A model generated the notes under the pieces. It worked only from the letters and a program-made list of their open reading frames with translations, had not been told where the DNA came from and did no database searches. Below are positions 1-4,358 of a stretch of 9,244 nucleotides of DNA, piece by piece (positions within the stretch are counted from its first letter, which is position 1; the number at the start of each line of letters is the position of its first letter). The stretch is taken from contig JAEWLZ010000128.1 of assembly GCA_023457295.1 (NCBI GenBank), positions 1 to 9,244 of the forward strand. Reading direction: 5' to 3'. Both the position numbers and the translations under genes were made by a program. This DNA is from Cyanobacteria bacterium OH_PDB_112 (lineage in GTDB: Bacteria > Cyanobacteriota > Vampirovibrionia > Gastranaerophilales > CAJFVJ01).

Positions 1-1
1 C

Positions 2-334
2 GGGGAGTGTTATGAAACCCTTCTGGCGGACGGCACTCCGTCGTCGCGTGTAAAGGGGACAATGTACAAATCCGCTTATCACACAATGGAACAGGCCCTG
101 TTTAATTACCTGTATCTTAGCCTGTATGTCCATAAAAAAGACGCGGAACTGTATTTTAATTTAAGTTCCCAAACAGAAGGACAAAAGCATTATGTGAATA
201 TACTTGAAGCAAAAGAGGTGAAGATAAAAAGCGTGGAAATTGACGGTAAAGCGTGGGAAAAATTTGAAGATGATTATGTCATCCTGCCAAAAGGGAATAA
301 TATGAAGGTAAAAGCGGTATTTGGGATAAAGTAA
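2..334 (+). CDS. N-acylglucosamine 2-epimerase-like protein, 3' end (partial)
   Basis: The frame is open from the left edge, so the true start lies outside the window. An internal ATG at 62 has no ribosome-binding site and is unlikely to be the start. The 110 visible residues include KGTMYKSAYHTMEQALFNYL, which resembles the late helices of the alpha/alpha-barrel N-acylglucosamine 2-epimerase (AGE) family, where a conserved K-x-x-YH segment sits near the active site. The last 45 residues or so alternate hydrophobic and charged residues (VKIKSVEIDGKAWEKF), which looks like a small beta-rich tail rather than more barrel. AGE-family proteins epimerise or isomerise sugars in the cytoplasm, but related barrels include glycoside hydrolases, so the substrate cannot be stated. 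A hairpin terminator lies 40 bp after the stop. The coding assignment is firm; the family call is moderate. Confidence 0.5.
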   Translation, partial: GECYETLLADGTPSSRVKGTMYKSAYHTMEQALFNYLYLSLYVHKKDAELYFNLSSQTEGQKHYVNILEAKEVKIKSVEIDGKAWEKFEDDYVILPKGNNMKVKAVFGIK

Positions 335-373
335 TGGGTGATTTGTATTTGAATTAGTTCAGGAACTGGTAGA

Positions 374-398
374 CGCGGGTCTTCAGCCCGCGGTTTTT
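374..398 (+). terminator. Intrinsic terminator after the epimerase-like gene
   Basis: CGCGGG (374-379) and CCCGCG (387-392) form a perfect 6-bp GC stem with a 7-nt loop. A run of five T's follows at 394-398. It lies 40 bp after the stop at 334 and closes the upstream transcription unit. Confidence 0.7.
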
Positions 399-416
399 GA
401 TCTGGAGGTGTTTTTA

Positions 417-441
417 CCGTCCCTCCGTGCATCCGTCCCTC
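417..441. repeat. Short 8-nt-period C-rich repeat
   Basis: The segment reads as 8-mers CCGTCCCT, CCGTGCAT, CCGTCCCT followed by CGG, so the first and third units are identical. It sits in the 233-bp gap between the first terminator and the lipoprotein gene. A second C-rich tract with the same 8-nt period but a different unit occurs at 1423-1454. Its function is unknown. Confidence 0.5.
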
Positions 442-567
442 GGATTATTGCAGTTTTCATCTATGGTATTTTCCGCTTGCTTAATGCCCGGTGTTGTTAT
501 AGACTTGAAAAACTTTAAAGTTATATGTCAGGGCAGACATCAGGCTTTTATAAAATGGAGGAATTAA

Positions 568-1224
568 ATGAAAAGAACATTAACTGTTTTTGTTTTATTA
601 TATATGATACTGTTTCTGACAGTTTCCTGCCAGAAACCGTGTAATACCTGCCCCACAGCTGTGGAAGTTACTGTCGTGGTTATTGCCACGTCCACGCATA
701 CATGCGATTATACTGCCACGGTCACATGCACTGCTACGCCCATAAATTCCTCAACACCTACATGTACAGTGACAGCAACCTGCACAACCACAAGAATCTG
801 CAGCCCGGAGCAGTGTAACGGTATTGACGACGACTGCGATGGGTTTACTGACGAAGATTTTCCTGAACAGGGCCAGACTTGCTTTGCAGGGTTGGGTTCA
901 TGCAGAAACGCCGGAGTTTTTATATGCGACGGCAGCAACGGGGTGATTTGTAATGCTGAACCATTACCACAGCAAACAGAGATCTGCAACGGACTTGACG
1001 ACGACTGCGACGGACTTGTTGATGAAGGTTATCCCGTGGGACAGGAGTGTTTTGAAGGGCTGGGTGCGTGCAGACGATCAGGCATTGTTGTGTGCGACCC
1101 CGGCGGCGGCGGGGTGGTTTGTACTGCTGAACCGTTGATGCCTCAAACGGAAATGTGCGAAAACGGTATTGATGACGACTGCGATGGATTAATAGATATG
1201 GAAGATCCTGATTGCACGCCATAA
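568..1224 (+). CDS. Secreted Cys/Thr-rich lipoprotein with MopE-type repeats
   Basis: GGAGG at 557-561 lies 6 nt before the ATG. Residues 1-20 form a signal peptide (Lys-Arg, then a hydrophobic stretch) ending TVSC with Cys21. This is an acceptable but imperfect lipobox, with Thr at -3. Residues 27-76 are a Thr-rich linker with regularly placed Cys (46, 54, 66, 72). From residue 83 there are three copies of the motif C-N-G-[IL]-D-D-D-C-D-G (third copy C-E-N-G-I-D-D-D-C-D-G), known from the putative metal-binding motif of the MopE family (Pfam Cu-binding_MopE). Between copies, the CFxGLGxCR and AEPLxxQTE segments repeat too. Such proteins are on the surface or secreted and are thought to bind metal through the Asp-rich loop. 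The metal and role are not known here. The gene stands alone between two terminators. Confidence 0.8.
   Translation: MKRTLTVFVLLYMILFLTVSCQKPCNTCPTAVEVTVVVIATSTHTCDYTATVTCTATPINSSTPTCTVTATCTTTRICSPEQCNGIDDDCDGFTDEDFPEQGQTCFAGLGSCRNAGVFICDGSNGVICNAEPLPQQTEICNGLDDDCDGLVDEGYPVGQECFEGLGACRRSGIVVCDPGGGGVVCTAEPLMPQTEMCENGIDDDCDGLIDMEDPDCTP
814..1224 (+). repeat. Tandem 171-bp (57-residue) coding repeat
   Basis: The motif cysteines at residues 83, 140 and 197 are each exactly 57 residues apart, giving DNA units at 814-984 and 985-1155 and a partial third unit at 1156-1224. All units contain the DDDCDG loop. Only the first two contain the CFxGLGxCR...CxAEPL half. The exact spacing points to duplication of a whole unit. 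Confidence 0.8.
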
Positions 1225-1228
1225 CTGA

Positions 1229-1265
1229 CGCTGGCCTTCGGTCGGCGCGTTTTAGATTTTTTTTT
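1229..1265 (+). terminator. Intrinsic terminator after the lipoprotein gene
   Basis: CGCTGGCC (1229-1236), the 3-nt loop TTC and GGTCGGCG (1240-1247) form an 8-bp RNA stem that includes two G-U pairs. It is followed by TTTT (1250-1253) and then a run of nine T's (1257-1265). It starts 4 bp after the stop codon. Confidence 0.75.
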
Positions 1266-1371
1266 GCAGGGGCAGCGCTTTGAATGCGTGCGTTGCCATG
1301 GCATTCACGCTGTCCGGGTATTTGATCCGGACTTGGCAGGCGCGGCTCTTGTTCTAATCCGTATAACGCAG

Positions 1372-1391
1372 AGGCGTAATACATTACGCCT
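1372..1391. repeat. Perfect 8-bp hairpin in intergenic DNA
   Basis: AGGCGTAA (1372-1379) and TTACGCCT (1384-1391) are perfect inverted arms with the 4-nt loop TACA. The nearest T run is weak and starts about 9 nt downstream, so it is not a clear terminator. Confidence 0.55.
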
Positions 1392-1422
1392 TACACTTGA
1401 TTTTTGTAATTGCCTTTGCCAA

Positions 1423-1454
1423 GCCTCTAAGCCTCCAACCATCCAAACCTCTAT
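1423..1454. repeat. Degenerate 8-nt-period repeat
   Basis: The segment reads GCCTCTAA, GCCTCCAA, CCATCCAA, ACCTCTAT: four 8-mers keeping a CCT or CAT core in phase. It recalls the 8-nt-period tract at 417-441 in the previous gene gap. Confidence 0.5.
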
Positions 1455-1469
1455 TTGTGCTTTAACGCA

Positions 1470-1487
1470 GTTAATTAAAATATTAAC
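1470..1487. promoter_or_regulatory. Inverted repeat abutting the -35 box (possible operator)
   Basis: GTTAAT (1470-1475) and ATTAAC (1482-1487) are perfect 6-bp arms around a 6-bp spacer. The right arm touches the -35 hexamer at 1488. A regulator binding here would be placed to control the zinc-ribbon/barrel operon. The site is AT-rich, so chance occurrence is possible. Confidence 0.35.
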
Positions 1488-1516
1488 TTGACAAAATAAC
1501 TACAAAATAATATATT
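1488..1516 (+). promoter_or_regulatory. Sigma70-type promoter of the zinc-ribbon/barrel operon
   Basis: TTGACA (1488-1493, perfect -35), a 17-bp AT-rich spacer and TATATT (1511-1516, 5 of 6 to TATAAT). The start of transcription would be near 1523, leaving a leader of about 55 nt before the ATG at 1579. Confidence 0.75.
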
Positions 1517-1578
1517 AAATATAGTCCTTTTCATTTTCGTAATGTGCTAATGGCGCGGGGGCAATACGGGAGGAGAAA

Positions 1579-1779
1579 ATGAAGGAAAAAGCAAGGATTT
1601 TTGGGAGGGTGTGGGAAGATGACAAATATCACAGCCTGTTTGTGTGTTCCTGCGGGCAGACAACATGGGTAATTGAAACAGAGGAAGATATAAAAGAAGT
1701 TAAATGCAGTTTCTGCGAAAAGTCACATTTTCTTGTAAAGAATAACAGCGGGCGTTATATGGTAATGAAAGTAAAATAA
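1579..1779 (+). CDS. Small zinc-ribbon-like protein
   Basis: The 66-residue product starts at an ATG preceded by GGGAGGAG at 1568-1575. It has Cys23-Ser-Cys25-Gly and Cys43-Ser-Phe-Cys46, a CxC...CxxC arrangement that fits a single zinc ribbon, with beta-like flanks (SLFVCSCGQTTWVIE). There is no signal peptide and no membrane segment, so it is probably cytoplasmic. I do not recognise a named family; small zinc ribbons often bind nucleic acid or proteins, but no function is claimed. It is the first gene after a consensus promoter and lies 26 bp upstream of the barrel-TPR gene, so the two are probably co-transcribed. Confidence 0.7.
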   Translation: MKEKARIFGRVWEDDKYHSLFVCSCGQTTWVIETEEDIKEVKCSFCEKSHFLVKNNSGRYMVMKVK

Positions 1780-1794
1780 ACAGCAAAGCTGACC

Positions 1795-1800
1795 GGGAGG
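1795..1800 (+). promoter_or_regulatory. Ribosome-binding site fixing the GTG start at 1806
   Basis: GGGAGG lies 5 nt before the GTG at 1806. The next in-frame ATG (codon 8) would cut the signal peptide in half and has no such site, so the GTG is preferred. Confidence 0.75.
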
Positions 1801-1805
1801 GTGAA

Positions 1806-2918
1806 GTGAAAAAAATCTTTCTATTAATGGTAATATTGCTTTTATCAAATATGTCTTTTGGAGAAGTTATTAAAAGCATTGGTGAAATTAACGGCGGAAT
1901 TAATCTGCTTGCGATGACCGAATACAACAAAGACGCTCAGGAACAAAACGAAAGTTTTGAATCTTTAAATGCATCTTCGGATTTTAGGCTGATTACTTCC
2001 GGCGGCTTGGTAAGCATTGCCGGGGCTTATATATTTGACAGCCCGTCCGGTTTATGGGCGTTTTATGTGAAAAATGATTACATTATTGTTCTGGATAATG
2101 ACAGTAAAGTGTTTTGGCCTAACAGCACCAATGAATTACTGACTATGAAAAGTAATTTAAGCGCTGATTATTTTGGCCTTGGGTTTAGAAAGTATTTTCA
2201 GGACAAATGGAAAAATGAACAGGTGAATTTCTTTCTTGGATTTGATGCTGGTATTATGTATTCAATTGCAAATCAGGTGGAAGGCAATGCATATACAGCA
2301 ACAGGCGATGAAATGGGAACGCTGTCTGTTACGCCGTTTGGTTTATTTTTTGGAACCTGTTTTGAAGCGGGCACAGATTACTGGTTTAATGATAACTTTG
2401 GATTAAATTTTAAAGCGGGGTACAGGTATTCAAAAGGTGATTTAGAGGGAATATTCCGGGGAACCGGTTATTATTACCCTCAAGACGGCTCCCTTATGGT
2501 TCAGCCTGTTGATTATTCGGGCTTGTACATAAACGGCGGAATATCATTTTCTTTTGGAGGGACAAAAATAAAAGAAGTTGATGGGGCTGTTGATAATCTG
2601 ACAGTTGATGATACGGCATCTATCGGCACAGAAAACATCTCTGAATCACAAAAATTACCGGAGCTGCCTTCTGATAACAGTGAATACACGGAATTTATGA
2701 AAAAAGGCGATATAGAGTTTGAACGCAAACGGTATAAAATCGCACTGGTATATTTTGAGCAGGCGGCTTTAATTCAGGAAATGGCGGATGTGTATAAAAG
2801 AATCGGGAATTGTAACTTTTATCTGGAAAACAAAGCAGAAGCAAAAAAAGCATATACAAAATCAATAGAACTAAATCCGTATGACACACAGCTGATCAAT
2901 TGGCTGGAAAAATATTAA
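1806..2918 (+). CDS. Exported beta-barrel-like envelope protein with C-terminal TPRs
   Basis: The 370-residue product starts at GTG. Residues 1-19 are a signal peptide (MKK, hydrophobic core, then SFG before Glu20). Residues about 50-255 contain alternating hydrophobic/aromatic strands such as FGLNFKAGYRYSKGD and GLYINGGISFSFGG, as in small outer-membrane beta-barrels of the OmpA/OmpW type. A linker at about 255-290 rich in Asp, Glu and Ser follows. Residues 292-370 contain about two TPR helix pairs (FMKKGDIEFERKRYKIALVY, then AEAKKAYTKSIELNP). The barrel would sit in the outer membrane, with the TPR as a protein-binding module at the C-terminus. A barrel followed by a TPR is an uncommon order. 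It is the second gene of an operon with the zinc-ribbon gene, 26 bp apart. The barrel call rests on strand pattern, not on a named family. Confidence 0.7.
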   Translation: MKKIFLLMVILLLSNMSFGEVIKSIGEINGGINLLAMTEYNKDAQEQNESFESLNASSDFRLITSGGLVSIAGAYIFDSPSGLWAFYVKNDYIIVLDNDSKVFWPNSTNELLTMKSNLSADYFGLGFRKYFQDKWKNEQVNFFLGFDAGIMYSIANQVEGNAYTATGDEMGTLSVTPFGLFFGTCFEAGTDYWFNDNFGLNFKAGYRYSKGDLEGIFRGTGYYYPQDGSLMVQPVDYSGLYINGGISFSFGGTKIKEVDGAVDNLTVDDTASIGTENISESQKLPELPSDNSEYTEFMKKGDIEFERKRYKIALVYFEQAALIQEMADVYKRIGNCNFYLENKAEAKKAYTKSIELNPYDTQLINWLEKY

Positions 2919-3071
2919 TTTGTAGGCGGGAAGATTTATATTAATTTGGAAGAGAGATTTGAGAGTTTTTGGTAAGAATCTTGACTTGTTATTCGGTGTT
3001 AATTTTGGTTATTAATATAAAAACTATTTGTAAGGTTTGACGCAAGGCCTATTTGCAAAGGGTTTTTAAGT
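2919..3071. other. Convergent intergenic gap, no clear terminator
   Basis: This 153-bp AT-rich gap separates the rightward barrel-TPR gene from the leftward toxin gene. I see no strong stem followed by a T run on either strand. It marks the junction between housekeeping-like genes and the defence-type island. Confidence 0.5.
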
Positions 3072-3503
3072 TTATTTTTCGGTTATTATTCTTTTGAATT
3101 CATCGGACAGAGTTTTGCATTTATCAATATAAGTATCGATTTTTAAAATGATATTTTTTTCAAGGTATCCGATGACAGAAGTTTTATTTGTGTTATAAAG
3201 ATTTTCTAAATCTTCGAAGGTCATAGATTTCACCTGATTAAAATCCAAGACGGTATCAATTGGGAAACATTTGCTTTCGTTAGCTTTTATAATAAAATAA
3301 TGATGTTTTTTTCGAAGTTCTTTATACTTTTCGGTTTTTGAAGTCGGAAGGATATAAATGACAGGTTCGCTTGAGTTGTCTTTGTTTAATACTACTACAT
3401 ATTTATTTTTCTGAGTTGTATGATCAAGAAAAGGAAAGTCTTTAATTAACAAAACTAACCCTTTTTTGTAAATGGTTGAAAGATTTGGTTTTGAAGATGG
3501 CAT
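3072..3503 (-). CDS. MazF/PemK-like toxin (putative)
   Basis: The 143-residue product has the layout of the MazF/PemK/CcdB SH3-like barrel. The first strands are KKGLVLLIKDFPFLDH...KNKYVVVLN (residues 13-40), matching the family's K-G-D-I-V-x-x-x-F-P-F start. Next is IYILPTSKT (49-57), at the place of the conserved Thr-Ser strand. Then comes FPIDTVLDFNQVKSM (80-94), like the family's D-x-x-Q-V-R-T segment before the last helix. The usual Arg-Pro after the first loop is replaced by Lys-Tyr, so activity is not certain. MazF-type toxins are sequence-specific endoribonucleases that block translation. The gene begins 4 bp after the antitoxin stop and has no good ribosome-binding site of its own, which suggests translational coupling. 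The usual length is 110-130 residues, so this one is slightly long. Confidence 0.6.
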   Translation of the reverse strand: MPSSKPNLSTIYKKGLVLLIKDFPFLDHTTQKNKYVVVLNKDNSSEPVIYILPTSKTEKYKELRKKHHYFIIKANESKCFPIDTVLDFNQVKSMTFEDLENLYNTNKTSVIGYLEKNIILKIDTYIDKCKTLSDEFKRIITEK

Positions 3504-3507
3504 TTAT

Positions 3508-4164
3508 TTAGATTTTAATAGAGGCCAAATCGGCGTTGAATTGATTTTCACACGGTACATTTTTTTTATCTTTTTTTCTTTTTAAGTCTTTTAGAAAAAT
3601 GTCAAATGAATCATTCTCTTTTTTCCAGTAGTTATAATAATTTAAATCATTTATGTCTTTAATGCCAAACCTATAATCGATTTTTTCGTTTTCGCATGTT
3701 GATTTGAATCCTTTGTGGCGATGTGTAATTTCTATCAGTTTTCTGGCGGTTGTATTATAATATTTTTTACAAATACTTTTTAAAATATCAATTTCTGACC
3801 GGCTAAATTTTGATTGGTTAAATTTAACAGAATCTTTCTTTTTTATTACAGTATATTCGTAATCAAAAGCATGTTTTGGTTCAAGTTTAAATGCGTTTAC
3901 AAATAATTCTATTTCGCGGCCAAGATCAATATCTTTTGTGCCTGTCATATTATCAAGAAAGTTTTTAGTAAGTGTGGGAACGGGTCCCATGGGCAAATGA
4001 TAATATTCGTCAAATGTAATTGGTCTGCCATACTTTTCAATATGCTTAAAGTCCGATAGAAATAGAAGTTTTAATATTTTTGTTTTTGATAAGGTGTTAG
4101 AGTTTGTATTATCACAAAAATATATAATTGTATTAACTAACTTTGTTAAATCCAATTTGTTCAT
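3508..4164 (-). CDS. Panacea-domain (DUF4065/SocA-like) antitoxin
   Basis: AGGAGG (4172-4177 on the complementary strand) lies 7 nt before the ATG. Residues 26-65 contain KTKILKLLFLSDFKHIEKYG followed by RPITFDEYYHLPMGPVP. This is the signature of the Panacea domain (SocA-like, DUF4065), with its conserved K-L-L-x-L-x-D and G-P-V elements. Panacea proteins are antitoxins known to pair with many unrelated toxins, and some (SocA) act as adaptors for proteolysis. The C-terminal third (about 150-218) is Lys- and Asp-rich and less conserved, and would be the part that adapts to the toxin. It is the first gene of a two-gene leftward operon with the MazF/PemK-like gene. The consensus promoter and flanking direct repeats suggest tight autoregulation. 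Confidence 0.8.
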   Translation of the reverse strand: MNKLDLTKLVNTIIYFCDNTNSNTLSKTKILKLLFLSDFKHIEKYGRPITFDEYYHLPMGPVPTLTKNFLDNMTGTKDIDLGREIELFVNAFKLEPKHAFDYEYTVIKKKDSVKFNQSKFSRSEIDILKSICKKYYNTTARKLIEITHRHKGFKSTCENEKIDYRFGIKDINDLNYYNYWKKENDSFDIFLKDLKRKKDKKNVPCENQFNADLASIKI

Positions 4165-4177
4165 AACGGAACCTCCT

Positions 4178-4245
4178 GTTGAAAAACCACCTAAAAATTA
4201 TATAACTAATAATCATATTTGTCAAATTTTATAGTTGAAAAACCA
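4178..4245. promoter_or_regulatory. Pair of 12-bp direct repeats bracketing the antitoxin promoter
   Basis: GTTGAAAAACCA occurs at 4178-4189 and again at 4234-4245, identical over 12 bp and 56 bp apart. In the leftward direction one copy lies just upstream of the -35 box. The other covers the expected transcription start and touches the AGGAGG ribosome-binding site. This placement fits a two-site operator for autoregulation, possibly with looping. Confidence 0.6.
4197..4225 (-). promoter_or_regulatory. Consensus promoter of the antitoxin-toxin operon
   Basis: Read leftward, TTGACA (4225-4220), 17 bp, TATAAT (4202-4197): both hexamers are perfect and the spacing is optimal. Transcription would start near 4190, about 26 nt before the antitoxin ATG. 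Confidence 0.85.
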
Positions 4246-4287
4246 GCCTTTCATTTATATTTTTACATATTTTCTTAATGGTTTAAA

Positions 4288-4316
4288 TTGACGCGAAACG
4301 CGGCAGGGTTTATAAT
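4288..4316 (+). promoter_or_regulatory. Promoter of the restriction-modification gene
   Basis: TTGACG (4288-4293), 17 bp, TATAAT (4311-4316). The -35/spacer junction contains the inverted repeat CGCG-AAA-CGCG (4292-4302), a possible operator. The start of transcription would be near 4323. It diverges from the antitoxin promoter 60 bp to the left. Confidence 0.8.
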
Positions 4317-4339
4317 AACCGTAATTACCAAATAGCAAC

Positions 4340-4356
4340 GGGAGGGCGCAAAGCCT
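4340..4356 (+). promoter_or_regulatory. Distant ribosome-binding site with mini-hairpin
   Basis: GGGAGG (4340-4345) is 13 nt from the ATG at 4359, longer than the 5-7 nt at every other gene here. No alternative in-frame start exists between them. A 4-bp hairpin (4344-4347 with 4353-4356, 5-nt loop) could shorten the effective distance or mask the end of the site. Confidence 0.45.
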
Positions 4357-4358
4357 AC

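Larger units (their letters stand above)
1225..1578. other. 354-bp gene-free stretch rich in inverted repeats
   Basis: No supported gene lies here. The region holds the terminator at 1229-1265, the palindrome TGCCATGGCA at 1294-1303, GAATGC/GCATTC arms at 1282-1287 and 1301-1306, and a GTCCGG/CCGGAC hairpin (1312-1317, 1327-1332). It also holds an 8-bp hairpin at 1372-1391, an 8-nt-period tract at 1423-1454 and a consensus promoter at 1488-1516. A small open frame at 1264-1491 has no ribosome-binding site and reads through these structures, so it is not called. The density of hairpins could reflect a decayed element or a structured RNA; I cannot tell which. Confidence 0.5.

Noticed and set aside
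494..527. Possible promoter upstream of the lipoprotein gene
   Set aside because: TTGTTA, TTGAAA and TTATAT are present but no pair has a spacing of 16-18 bp, so no promoter is called.
814..1224. CRISPR-like array
   Set aside because: The 171-bp periodicity is in-frame protein repeat, with no short identical repeats separated by unique spacers.
920..1384. Long minus-strand open frame across the lipoprotein gene end
   Set aside because: It is antisense to the repeat-coding region, mirrors its codon pattern, crosses the terminator and has no ribosome-binding site.
1264..1491. 75-codon plus-strand open frame in the gene-free stretch
   Set aside because: It has no ribosome-binding site, reads through several hairpins and the 8-nt repeat, and ends inside the -35 box of the next promoter.
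3019..3071. Terminator between the convergent genes
   Set aside because: The GCAA/TTGC and CCT/AGG pairings there are only 3-4 bp long and lack a stable stem.
4279..4292. Third copy of the antitoxin operator near the restriction promoter
   Set aside because: Only the first six bases (TGGTTT) agree with the complement of the repeat; the rest does not match.
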